Assembly (NCBI GenBank): GCA_008711295.1
Contig: VUYV01000061.1
Span: forward strand, 2,207,731 to 2,271,730
Length of the DNA: 64,000 nucleotides
Source: Anarhynchus alexandrinus
Lineage: Eukaryota; Chordata; Aves; Charadriiformes; Charadriidae
Direction of reading: 5' to 3'
Below, in pieces: positions 1 to 26,567 of this stretch. The first letter of the stretch is position 1. The number at the start of each line of letters is the position of its first letter. The notes under the pieces were generated by a model. It did not search any database, had not been told where the DNA came from, and worked only from the letters and a program-made list of their open reading frames with translations. Position numbers and translations under genes: made by a program.

Positions 1-1458
1 TATAAAGGAGAATAAAGTGAATAGCTTTGAACCATTTCAGAAACCCATCCAGACAGAAGAAATAGTATTGTCACTTCAACATGCATCTGAGAAAATCTCT
101 GCTACTGCCTCTGAAATAGGGCTTTTGGCACAGTTTCCTACTGAGTTTACGCTGGTTGTCCAGAACAAGCAACTGCTAATGACTTGAAATTCAGTGCCAG
201 CATAATGCTTCTTTCCACCTAGCTTTCCTGTGTCAGGTTAACGTCTATAAATTCCTTACCAGGTCGGCACTCCCAGAGTTGCTACACTTTCCTTTTCTAG
301 ATTACACTATCTTTAGGCTACCATGTTACATAGTCTTCTGTGTGACCAATAGAAAAGGTTAACTGCCTACTTGTTTACTCAGTTGAAACCTACAGGGACC
401 TGACAATCAGAGCATGGGACATACATCACTAGTTAAGCCTTCAGGGGTCAGTTTCCTGTCTTGGTAATGGGTTGGTATTTGCTGTTCTGCTTAAAATGCC
501 TTGTACAGGTACAGCTAAGTCAACTAATTCACTCTAGTCAGTCTCTCTACTTTTTCAAGTGATACATTGATATGCATCATCACACAAATGTTAAGTAGCA
601 CAGCTTGTGCAGAAAGACACATTGAGGCTGCAGTTTTGATGACAAAGTAAATACCTCTTTACCAGACCAAAAGTCATAGACATGACCCATATTGCTGAAC
701 TGGTAAGAATTAACTCCCCATGCTCAAGTTTGCTAATAAGTAGTGGAGTACAAACTTGGTAACAGGAGGCTTTAAGCCAGATCTGGTATCATCTGTCCTC
801 TCATATCTGATTTTGTGAGCCATTAGATTTAATGCAATCAAGTGCCCTTGCTGGATTAAGGTCCAGTCTGTGCTGCATCGATTGGATCTGAGCGATTGCA
901 AAACTGTGATTTTAAAGCAAGAGTTGTTAACGTTTTCTTCATACTGAATTATTTACACAATGCCTCTGCCACTAAAGCTGGTCTGCCAGAAACGTTCCCA
1001 CTCCCTTATGGAAAAGCTAGAATGTAACTGTCAGTGTAGCTGCACTACTACCACATTAGCTGAAGTGAGACTGAACAACAAAAAAACCCCAATCATTCCA
1101 AGTCAGTCTAAACAGAAGGTCATTAAGATTTTAAATTCTTGAAGCTTAAAAGACATCAGTCACAGAAAAAGTTTTTATAATAGTAGAACAGTCCAGCTAC
1201 TTATAATTTATTTTCAAACAAAGGTAATTTTTTGTTTTGGTCTGTCCCACCTGTGTCATTCCCCCCAACACCTATTTAATCCAAGTAGAAGGGTGAGTTT
1301 CAAAAGAATTATCATACTTTTGAATTTCTGACTCTGTTAAAAAAATAAAGTGAAAAATGGAACAAGATTTTCTGGACCGCTATTATATACTGACTAAAGG
1401 ATATGATCAGTGTTGCATTAGTGAAATTGTAACCACGTTTTTTTTCTTTTTACTCTAG
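1..1458 (+). other. AADAT: AADAT intron 1, 3' part
   Basis: The window starts inside the first coding intron of AADAT. It ends in a pyrimidine-rich acceptor with AG at 1457-1458, directly before exon 2. The first coding exon (about residues 1-23 in human KAT II, the N-terminal segment with the substrate-gating Arg20) was not found and should lie to the left of the window. The stretch is AT-rich single-copy sequence. The short open frames in it lack splice context and look random. Confidence 0.8.
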
Positions 1459-15688
<14,230 letters not shown>

Positions 15689-16300
15689 AAAAGCTAAATA
15701 GAGCTCTTGCAGCAGTCAAAATCGTCTCCAGAAAATATTTATTAACATTTGGATTTCAACAGAACACTTTAAAAGCAAGCACAAAAGTGGATGTTTCCTT
15801 AGATCGTTTCAGCTAAAAAGCAAAAAATGAAAGAGTGAAAAAGAATTTTCTTAATTTTTTTGACAGGACATTGCATTACTAAATTTATTCTAATTCAGAA
15901 ACATTTTAAATACTCAAAACCAAAATGTTCTGTTTCCTGAAAAATCCATTGTTTTGTTGGATTTGAATTGATTTTTGTTCCGGCTTTTGTTTTCCATTTT
16001 GGTTGTGAAATGGGGAAATCAGTTACTTAGAAAGTTGCACCTGAGGTGGTGTTAGCCACTATTACTTAATCCCAGTTGATGCATTCCTCCACCACCTTAT
16101 GTTGGAATTGCTTGTGTGTGTTGCCTGCCTTCTTGTCCTGCTGTGTGGCATCTGGTTTTGAAGATTTGAAGATCGGTATTTAATTTTACTGAAGTTTTGT
16201 CAGATAAAACCGATGTAAGGATGTTAAAAAAGATTGAAACTGATCCAGCAAAATTAGGCTATGATTACAAATAAAGCTATTTGGGCTAAGGTCCCTTGCA
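15689..16300 (+). terminator. AADAT: AADAT 3' UTR and likely poly(A) signal
   Basis: The sequence after the stop is AT-rich and untranslated. The first canonical AATAAA is at 16270-16275, about 580 bases past the stop. A second AATAAA at 16559-16564 could give a longer transcript. The 3' end is an estimate from these signals. Confidence 0.6.
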
Positions 16301-19300
16301 GTTTGCATGGGTTTTGCAGCTCATTCTCTAATTCATAAAACGTTTTCTGATTGCTGGCTTCCACTTCAGTCTGTGAATAATTACTGTGTACCTGTGTTAG
16401 AAAATCTCTGGTTTGCAAAGGCATGTGGATGTGCTAATAGAACTGTTCTCTGCTCTTAGTTAATCAGTCAGATGTGGTTTTGAATGGAAATTGTAAGAGT
16501 GTAGTGGAATGGACAATAACCTGACACTGCCAAATGTACAAAGCAAGCAAAATGAAAAAATAAAGAAATGTTTTGATCTCTAATCCCTTGGTCATTATCA
16601 TCGCAAACATTTGATACTTGGCAACATGTACAAAACTTTCAGAAAGTTCTAAGTTTAAAGATTCTCCAAGGCTTCCCATTTTGCCTAGTGACTTAATTTT
16701 TATTTACTGTTTGGATGAAAGCGCTGCGATTTTCCACCAATAGCAGATGGTTGTTTCTTTATGTGCAAGTGTTCAGAATTTCAAAGTAAAAATATGTGTT
16801 CAAGGATCCAGCCAACCCTTCAGCAGCTCAGGTAACCCAGCCAAATAAGAGTCAGGCACACTCTTGCTTAATTGGAAGTTTCACATTTTCATTCCCTCTC
16901 TCCCCCCAGTTAAAAATAGCATGTGTCATAACAAGCTAGCACAGATGTGTGCCTTTCCCAACATCACTCCTATCACCAGGATCATTCCAGTGCCTTCAGC
17001 TCAGCATCGCCTTTTATCTCTATCTCAAGCCTTTTAATTTAGTCACACATCCCAGCTGTCTTTGCTCTTTGCAGCTTCTTGAGCAGCATCTCTAAGCTTA
17101 ATCCTTTCCCCTCTTCCCATATTACTGCATCTTTCAGTCAAGTCCACGTGCTTTTCAGGCTAATTTTCTCCAATTTGATACCAGTACGTGACAACTTTCC
17201 TCTCAGACCCCTCCAAAGCACTTGGTATGGTCTCAACGTGTCTGTCACTCCTGCCCTCCTGCAAACATGGGGCTGGCTCTCTTGTCCCACTGCACGTCAT
17301 CTGCAACTCAGCCCGCATCTCCAGGTTCCACTCCGGTCCTCCCTGTGAGCAGCAGGAGTGGGGCTGCCGCTGGCGGGCAGGTGGGCAAGGTGGTGCAGTG
17401 GATGAGGTCAGCCCCACCATGGAGTTGGGCTGGGCTTGGGCAGCCAGGACCCACGGGGTGACATAGTGCGGGGAGAGCCCGCAGTCCCAAAGCTGCTCTC
17501 AGGGCACCAACACTGTCTTTGAAGATGAGCTTGTCCCTTTTTACACAGTTGGATGGTGCCAACAGGGGGTCCAGACTAGCAGTGTCCTCTGTGCAGTGCT
17601 GCTTAACAGCAAGTTTCACGTTTCAACTCAGTTTCTTAACCACGTGTAGAAATTTGGAAAGCTCTGGCTTTGCTATCGGTAAGGCATTTTTTATCTTAGA
17701 AAATCATTTCATACAACAGAATGAATTGATATGTCTGTTTAATTAAAATAACGTATTTTTAGAGAAGAATAAATGTAAACGTCATTTAAGACTGTTTTTA
17801 GCTCTCAGGCAAATGCTATTGTCATTGTCAAATGCTATTGTCATATCGTCATTCAGCCAGACCTGAATCAGAAAAACATAATCAAAATATCATTATTGAG
17901 CAAGCTTTATATTGGTGACGTGTTGAATAATGCACCTCTTACTATTCGGAGATCTAAATGTTAATTTAGTTGAATGTAAGCAAAATGCAGTTCCATTTGC
18001 TGCACATTAGATGCTTTTGCTATCAGCTAATTTAATTTAGAGCAAGTTTGGTTTTTTCCCTGACAGTGGTGAAGCGTCTAAAATTAAATTAATATCCTGA
18101 ACAATGCAAATTGAACAATGGCAGTGAAATCTTATATGCACATACTGCTTCCCTGAACCAGAACAGTTTCTGGTCTCCTGGGAGAGGGCGTTAGTTGTGA
18201 TTAAATGTTCCTGGTGGAAGCCACTTCGAGACAAAAGGGAAAGGGCGGGCAACAGGTTCACGTAGAAAGAAATGATGTGGCAAATGAAAGTTTTGGTTTT
18301 CCCTTTCTCTTTCATCCGTCCAGGAGCAAATAACCTCTCTCATTCATAGCTGGGTTTAAGCCATCTGATGCGAGGGACACCATCTACTGTTGGGGAAGAG
18401 AGGATACAGCGGAAGGAAAGGGCCCGGTGTGGTAAGCACATCCTCTGATGCTGCTTAGATATGGGCAGCTGTGGAAGAGCCTACGGCAGCGCTGCAGAGA
18501 GCTGCCTGACGTGTGGGCAGCTCCGGGCAGGCTGGTCTCCAGACTTATATCTGAGTGGGCAATTACCTGCCCATTCTCTTGTACCTACACTTCGGTTCCA
18601 CTGGATTTTCAGGCTTTTGGCAGGTAGAAAACACCTAGAAATTCTGGACAAACAGCCACTGTACGTGACCCAAACAATTCTGCTGTACAACTGGCATAAA
18701 TCTCAACCCATCTTATGCATATCATGTGTGCACATGCCATTCCACATGTTTAGATTCGTGCGATGCATCTCACTTCTGCGTTGCTAGTTTTACAGATGTA
18801 GCAAGGGGGAGCAGTTGTCCCCTGGGAGACTGGAGATAATTAACTATAAAAATTTCAACATAATTCCTGAACTTCTGTATAAAATACATTTACAAATTCT
18901 AGGTTCACACAGGTCATTGATTTGAAGGAAAACGTCCCCCTTTAGTTTCAAACGAGAGCCCTTTAGCACAACTATGATTAATGAATAATTGAGGAAAAAA
19001 AAGATTTTTATGGGGAATTCATTAGAAGAGAGACTGTCTGTGTGTATACAATATGACAGTTCTTATGCTAAACTGTGAACACGCAGAGAATTATTTCACC
19101 TAATTGAATATCAGTCCCTGAGCATCAGTGGTGGTGTCTAAGAATTTATAGCGTTTTTGTGGAAAACACTTGGTTCAGTTTTGGGGGGTTGTCTCCTAAA
19201 TTCTGAATGCAGGTTTAGTTTTAAACTTCATCCCTTAAAAATCGCTTGCTCTGTGTGGAGCCTTGTATTTTAAAACATCGTGGCCTACGGGTCTGCAATA

Positions 19301-22300
19301 CTTTCAGTTCTGCCTTTGCAGTCTGGATTGTGATGCACTGGGGCAAATATTTAAAAGAACTCCACTGAGCTGTGCTGGTGCATGCCCTACTCTGTCTTGT
19401 TTTCTTGATTATTTTATAACAGGTTTTGCATGGCCCACTGTAGGCCGTGTCTTAGATGGGAACAGAACGATTGCAGTGTCTGAACTGTAACCATTCTGAA
19501 TGAAAAGCACTCTGCGAATACAAAGAAACACACATTTTCATTCTTCTAACATTGCTACCAGGAACATCAGTACCTCACTTCTCTCCTAACTGCTGTGGAA
19601 GCTATTGTGTAACCCTGCAAAGCTCAGATATCACCATGGGAGAAGGATAAGGGTCTTGCTGATTCTTTTTGAGAACGAACATCCCAGAAACGTGTTAAAA
19701 AATCTGACTGCTGCTAGAGGATTCCCTGCTGTTTGGAGAGTACCTTCAAAATTGTATTTTCTTTTTATTTTCAACTTATATTAAATCAGATCTGGATTGA
19801 TATAGCAAGTGAATATACCATGATGTGACCTTGAAAAAAATTACCATGAAGGTATTTCTTCTGTTCCTTGATTTACATAGAACTTTGAACGTTCTCTACG
19901 TTTGGTTAATAATGAACTTTGAATCTAAAAGGTTCGAAAGATTAAAAAATACTTTCCTGCACTTTCCTCAAAAAAATCAGGCATTAACAGAGGTAGAATA
20001 CCATTGGCCTGGCCCAGGGGTTTGGCTCCTGCTTATTGTATGGTGGAATTTCCAACCAGATCCAGCTTGAGACGTCAGCCCTAAAACCCTCCTGGTACCC
20101 AGGTGCACTACCAGATCTTTTTGGTGCACATCACCACCGGCCTGTAGCCACTAAGGACATGGTGGAGCACCTGCGTGGCTCCGCAGTGCTGGAATAAGCA
20201 CCAGAAGATGATGGGGACACATCCTGAATTAGTGGTGGGCAACAGCACTCAAGAAAGGACAAGCTTGCAGCTTTTGTACGCTGCACATTTCAGCATGTAA
20301 ACACACGCCCCATCAGCAGAACCCTGGAGGAGCAACCACTGCAGCGTCTCTTTCAGGAAGGAGAATATAACCATCTGTGTCAACCCAGAACCTGAGAATA
20401 TAAAACCAAACATCATTTCTGCAGAAATGAGAAGTCTTTTCTGTTCTTTTTTCAACTTGTTACATCATTTGAAAACAGAAATCTGCTTATTTGTGTCACG
20501 AGCATGGATTATTACCAGTTTAGCCGCATATAAAAACACTTCAGGAAAAACCTATCCAGTGTGGCTTCTAAGAGAACACTGAGTTTAACTGATATAACAT
20601 TGTCTTTTCTATTGGTATTTAACCATAAAAAATTTAGCAGAAGGTAGAACACCTCTTGCCATGAAACTGATAGCAAAGTTTGATTTTAGCAATCATGAAC
20701 ATTGCTTGTTGGTGTCCATTTTGTAGCCACCAGAATGCAGGAATATTTTGAAACAAGAAGTTCTTTACTTTTTTTTGTTACATTTTCCTTTTTTTAAATA
20801 TTTTTAAGCGAAAATTTAAATTGCATCTAATGCAAGCCAACGTTAAACAAAATTTAACCAGGCAAACTAATCCCTATACCACTGCTAGTTATGTTTATGA
20901 AGCTGCACTAGTGCTAGCCTAGGTATTCCAGGAGAAGTATTTCGAATTACATCTGTATTGATGGCTTCTGTTTCTGTTTTCCAGGGATAAAGAAGTTTTT
21001 CTGACAAGATCAAATTATTTTATTGCCTTATACGGAATCCTCTTTCAATTGGACAATGTATAATTTAATAAGCTCTTTCACAGTCTGCCTCTTCCCTCAA
21101 AACAATAAAGACGATGGATGGAAACACCAGTTTAGTTTTCTTGGTGGACTATGCAAAGTTATATTTTCAACACAGTTCCAAGAACTTGGAGGATGTTATT
21201 TAATAAGCAAATAAGCTAGTTCCTTCATCTCCGAGGAAAACTGCGAAGAGTTGCTGTCATAGTATGAGCATAGCCAGTTAAACTGTAAGTGTTTTAGGCA
21301 TCTCACAAACATAAAAGGAAACAGCAAAAAGCTGTTAAGAAAAACCTAAGAAAGGACATACTTTATCACAAACCTTAACCAAAAGAGAACAGCCTCGATT
21401 CTTATAGATACATTATTCAGTACCCATTTTTTTTCATATCTTTTCCACCCACACTTTTGAATCTCAGTGCATTTTTTTTTCATCTGGACTTCTCTGTTCA
21501 GCTCTTTTCATGGATCTCTACTCATTCCCTCCACAGCCCCCCCAGGTAACATTGGTAACAGATTTTTTCAATGATCAAGGCCAATTATTTTCTTACAATT
21601 TCCACCATTTTGTTTATCTTTTATTAATTTGATGACAGAGTATGCTATTACCTTATTCTCTGCATTTGTTGTAGGTCACATCATACATAATCCTATCCAT
21701 AATTAACCTTTGGCTGGTGGCAAGTCTAACCCAAACACTTCTTCGTTTAAAGCAGCCAACATCACTATAGGAGACCAGCACTGACTTTGGGGAGTTGTAC
21801 CTCAGAAGGGTAACTGTTGGAAATATAATATTGCCTTTATCTTCAAGTTACGGCAGTTATACCAAATGAATAAGAGTGATATTTGTTTCTGCTTCCTAAT
21901 TGGCATAATAAAATGTTTCCCATTTTTTAGTCACATGCCTGTTTTGCATCCTGGCAGTTTAGACCTTGGGCTATTTTGTAAAAGTAGCATTCAGAAAAAT
22001 TATTTGGAATTCCTTAGCTGTGGTACCAAAGCCATGAAGTGGGATGGGGTAAAAAGTTCCTACAATCCCCTAACTTTTTAAAAGTAAAACTGATTTTCAG
22101 AGTGAGTAAAGTATTTAGAAAGTTGAGGTCCTACTGATTATTTTTGTAAATTAGACTCCTGAATGACCAAGTTCATTTTTAAAATGGAACTAAAATTCCC
22201 AAGATAATTATGTGGTTTTGATGTCCTCTTTAATAAAATCCCATAGAAAAGTTTCGTAGCTTTCATTCATTGACAGGGCAAGACGAAATCTTAGCCACAT

Positions 22301-25299
22301 TCTTGTGAGCTTCCTGAATGAAATGTTACAATGCCGTGACCCCGTGTACACCCACAAATTGCATCTGAGGTCTAACGACAGTGGAAAAGATCTTGACAAA
22401 CAGCTTAGTAGCATGCTCTGACCTTTCTCTCACTGTTTAAGGTAAAGTATTGGTGATGCTCCGGACAAATGAAGCGAGAACAATAACACTGGAGAAAAGT
22501 CCAACAGCAGAGGAGGAAAGGAGAGTAGGACAAAGCATATGAGAAAAGTCCAGTGATAACAGACAAGAAGAAGAAGTCTTTCCCAAAGCCATGTACAAAT
22601 TGTTGAGAGAGACTCACTCTGTTAGAGATGTTTCTAATACCCATTCACAGTGCTAGACTCACTTTCTGATTGTGAAATGGCCTTCTTTCTCAAGGGACAA
22701 AAATATTTTATTTCTCTAAAATTTATTTATATATTAACGATGATAAACATCAGGCCAAAATAATCATATATGACTATGTAACTACTGACACTTCGAAGAA
22801 TCTCATTGAAAATACTGCCTACTCTGTTTTTTCCCCAGGCTATAATAGAATTCTTCTAAAACCTTTGCTAATGTCTTTACCACCTAACTTGAAATTTAAC
22901 AGCTGCCACAGCTTGCTACCAGTAACAGATTCACTGAGCACAGAAGATACAATACACTGTGATAAATGAGCTACACAAATGTTTTGCCCCTGCCAAAAAC
23001 CGAGACCTGCAACACCACCTGTTCTCTTGCTCTTATGCAGCACTCTTCATTCAGAAAATCCGAACTCTTTTCTACATGCAGCCAGCATCACAGCATTAGA
23101 AAGCATGCAGGGATATGATACAGCTTCCCTAAAGGATGTATAAAATAGGTCAGGCACTGCAGTTCGGAAAGAGATTGAAGATATGAGAGACAGCTTTAGA
23201 AAACCAGCAACAGCCCAGGCAACAGCGCATAGGGAGTGGGCGTGCATTGTTCACATAGCAAAAGAAGTAGGGGGGATTTAATCTGTGGATGCAGGAAAAA
23301 AAAACAGGAAAAAGTGTTACATGCACCATAACATTACACAGGACTTTGTGCAGGCCAAATATACAAATGGGTCTGCAAAAGAGATTAAACACAGCAATTG
23401 GGAACAGGTCCATAAAAGACCTGCATGGTCCAGATCAGTTCCTAATCCAATGATTGCCTGAATGAGGGAGGAGCTCTAAGAATGACTAAATATTTCCCCA
23501 TTTCTTATGCTCTTGCTTTGTCCATTGTCAGAGACATTATACTGGACTAAAACCCATTGGTCTAAATTAGTATGGCACTACAGGTGTTTATGTTAGCTTG
23601 TCTCTCTGTTTTTCGCAAGGACAATTCAGGCAAGACACATTACTGGGTAGGAAGTTAGTGACAGTGAGAATTAAAATCTAGGGACAAGGTTTAGACATAA
23701 CCCTCAATTCATGCACAGGCACCAAGGCAGTTTACTGCTAAGTAAGTTCAAGCTTTTCTTCAGATCACAATTTTTTCCAGTCTTGGCTTGGACTCTATGT
23801 GCTCAGCTTAAGCCAGTGGCTGCATTATCATGCAGAGTCTATATACAATATCTCATTTTCCCTTTCTAACTGCCATTGAAGATGGATGGAATGAATAGCT
23901 GCACTGGAACAACATGTAGGTTATGTACCAAAGGGAAAAAACTCCTAATGGTGTTGCCAAGTGGGCAGAGCATTGTAAAAGGGTTTGTCCTGGATTTCCT
24001 GCTCCTTTCTGAGTAACTTTGAACAAGTCCCTTCATTCTCTGTATCCCCATGGGGATAACGACAGCTACCATCCTTTGTAAAGAACTTTAAGAACTTTGA
24101 TATCCAGTGATGCTATTGACATTCCCAGGTACTTACACCATCTAATTACTTAGTAGAACTTGGCAAAAGATGCAAGTTTATTTGAGATTCTATTTTTATA
24201 GCTGCAAAATATTATTTTCTTATAGGAGATGTTCCACATAATCTCTTGCGATTCAAAGAGGCAAAAATTGTTTTCTGAATTTACTACTATTCAGGGGAGG
24301 GGAAGGAGAGAGTGGAAAGATAAAAGTATACACCCTGTCTTTCAGAATTGAAAGTAGTAGCTCTTGTATCGCTTCCATGCTAGGAGGGTCATCTCTCCAG
24401 TCACTCTGAAGGCAACGGGGAAAGAGAGGCATGTCCGGGTCAGGAGGCTTCATTGCTCTGAGTCACTCTGGCTGCACTGAAGGCAATTACCCCATCTCTC
24501 TCCACCAAGTACACGGGGGTCCGTGAAGGCAGTCTCCAAACTCAGCCTCCCACAATGCACAGTTCTGAATGCAGCAAGTGAGATGCGTTTGAGGTAATCC
24601 TGTCCTAAATGAGGCAGTTGGATACTACAGGGTCGTATACCTGCCTTTTAACTCGCCATAGTGGTTCTCACATTCTTAAGCAGACTGATTTTAAAGCGGT
24701 ATTCACTCTAAAAGTCTCACGTGGCAGAGCATCAGCGGTGTCATTGAATCAAAGTACCTGTCATTTGTAGGTCTCCTCATAAGTGCCTCCTAAAAACATT
24801 TCCCTGATTAGACCCATTGCAAGAACCAGTCCTATAGCGTTTTCATTTCAATTCTATTTGAAGCATAGGGCAGGAAATGGGGAAAAAAATCATCAATACA
24901 TTAACAGTAATTATGAGGGAAAATTAAGTTATTAATATTTACAAAGCTTTCTAAACTGGCTTATTTACTAGCTGCTGCTCTGCAAACCTGTCTACACAAA
25001 TGTCAATTTATGAAGGCCACAATGTACCTATCTGCATCTGAATTATTCACATCAGTCAATGCAATTCATCTTCTCTATAGCTGAGGTTTAAAATTGGTCA
25101 GATGAATCATATTTCTAAGGTTCCTTTTTCCTTCTGTAGACCCTAAGGGGAGCTTACAGTCACTCGCTTCATTACAGAGGACTATATTTTAACTATCAAA
25201 ACCTCTGTGAGAAGAATCTCAACTTCCCTAGTTCTTTTCATGACATCACATTTTCGTTGTTCCATGTCACGCTGGATCTCCTGTTAGAGATGTGTATTA
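16301..25299. other. Intergenic, no gene recognised
   Basis: This is AT-rich sequence downstream of AADAT. One GC-rich patch (about 17200-17520) and a smaller one near 18460-18560 stand out. Open frames are short, overlap on both strands and match nothing I recognise. A small imperfect tandem duplication of CAAATGCTATTGTCAT lies at about 17808-17845. Confidence 0.7.
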
Positions 25300-26567
25300 G
25301 TGCCAGCCTAATTTTAGAAATTATTCCAAATTTTTTTGTTTCCTTGGTTAATGAAAGCAGATAAAAATGGTGCATTTGGTGCTAATACAACTAGCTCATT
25401 TTCCCCTTGATGTCTTAGGCACCAATATTTCTGTCAGTGGAAGCTGAGGGCCTGATAGGTCTGCTATTTTTCCACCTGCATAAGCGCTGCTCCAGAATAG
25501 TGACAGGAAATAACTCTGCAGTGTGCAGACAGCTGTGGTTCGCAGCACTCTGTATGATTCTTCTCACAGGTATAACTCAATCCCAGTCACACTGTTAAGT
25601 CCATACACTCAATCAGTCATCTTTGCAATTAAAGGCACCTTTTTATAGTAGGGCTAAAGAGTTCACTTTTCTACTTCGTTGAGATTTATTAAAAATAAAA
25701 TTGGGCCTTTTAACTGATCCCAACGCTCTTATTATCAGCACAGTTCTACGAAAGCAGATCTCAGGGCATATCTTGGCACTTTCACATAGATGAGTACCAA
25801 TGTGCAAGTAACAAAGAAATNCTGATTGTCATTTCGGGAGCTTGATATGGTTTTGTATATATTTTTCATTATTTCTTTTTATTTTATTATTAATATTTCA
25901 TTAAAGTAGTTTAGTTCTTTCTAAACTCATAAGTCTCTTTTTTCCTCCTCTACCTCTCTCTCTGAAGAGGGGTAGAGGGGAGCATCTGTCGGTCCCATCT
26001 GGGGTCCCCTAGGTCCCCAGTAGCTGATTTGGCCTAAACCACGACAGTGCCAGCCTAATTTTAGAAATTATTCCAAATTTTTTTGTTTCCTTGGTTAATG
26101 AAAGCAGATAAAAATGGTGCATTTGGTGCTAATACAACTAGCTCATTTTCCCCTTGATGTCTTAGGCACCAATATTTCTGTCAGTGGAAGCTGAGGGCCT
26201 GATAGGTCTGCTATTTTTCCACCTGCATAAGCGCTGCTCCAGAATAGTGACAGGAAATAACTCTGCAATGTGCAGACAGCTGTGGTTCGCAGCACTCTGT
26301 ATGATTCTTCTCACAGGTATAACTCAATCCCAGTCACACTGTTAAGTCCATACACTCAATCAGTCATCTTTGCAATTAAAGGCACCTTTTTATAGTAGGG
26401 CTAAAGAGTTCACTTTTCTACTTCGTTGAGATTTATTAAAAATAAAATTGGGCCTTTTAACTGATCCCAACGCTCTTATTATCAGCACAGTTCTACGAAA
26501 GCAGATGTCAGGGCATATCTTGGCACTTTCACATAGATGAGTACCAATGTGCAAGTAACAAAGAAAT
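25300..26567. repeat. 521-bp direct repeat flanking an N and an LTR fragment
   Basis: Copy A is 25300-25820 and copy B is 26047-26567. They are equal in length with no indel, and I noticed only a few substitutions (for example GCAGTGTG versus GCAATGTG, and GATCTCA versus GATGTCA). Copy A stops exactly at the N (25821). Between the copies lies only the N and a 225-bp LTR-like piece. This fits a mixture of two haplotypes, one with an LTR insertion. Confidence 0.88.
25822..26046 (+). mobile_element. 3' fragment of an avian endogenous-retrovirus LTR
   Basis: The piece has an AT-rich stretch with an ATTAAA poly(A) signal (25900-25905). A hairpin-forming CCTCTACC/GGTAGAGG region follows, then a GC-rich end finishing ACCACGACA, with the terminal CA that LTRs carry. 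The next bases, GTGCC (26047-26051), also occur at 25300-25304, where copy A begins, and so could be the target-site duplication. No retroviral coding sequence is present, and the 5' part of the LTR is lost at the N. Family assignment is from memory of similar passerine LTR ends. Confidence 0.7.

Noticed and set aside
40..80. Frame reading R-N-P-S-R-Q near 48-65, resembling the RNPSPIR of AADAT exon 1.
   Set aside because: The residues before it do not match, an in-frame stop lies just upstream, and no suitable donor follows. It is a chance match.
960..1142. 60-codon open frame in AADAT intron 1.
   Set aside because: It has no similarity to AADAT, no splice signals and no recognised motif.
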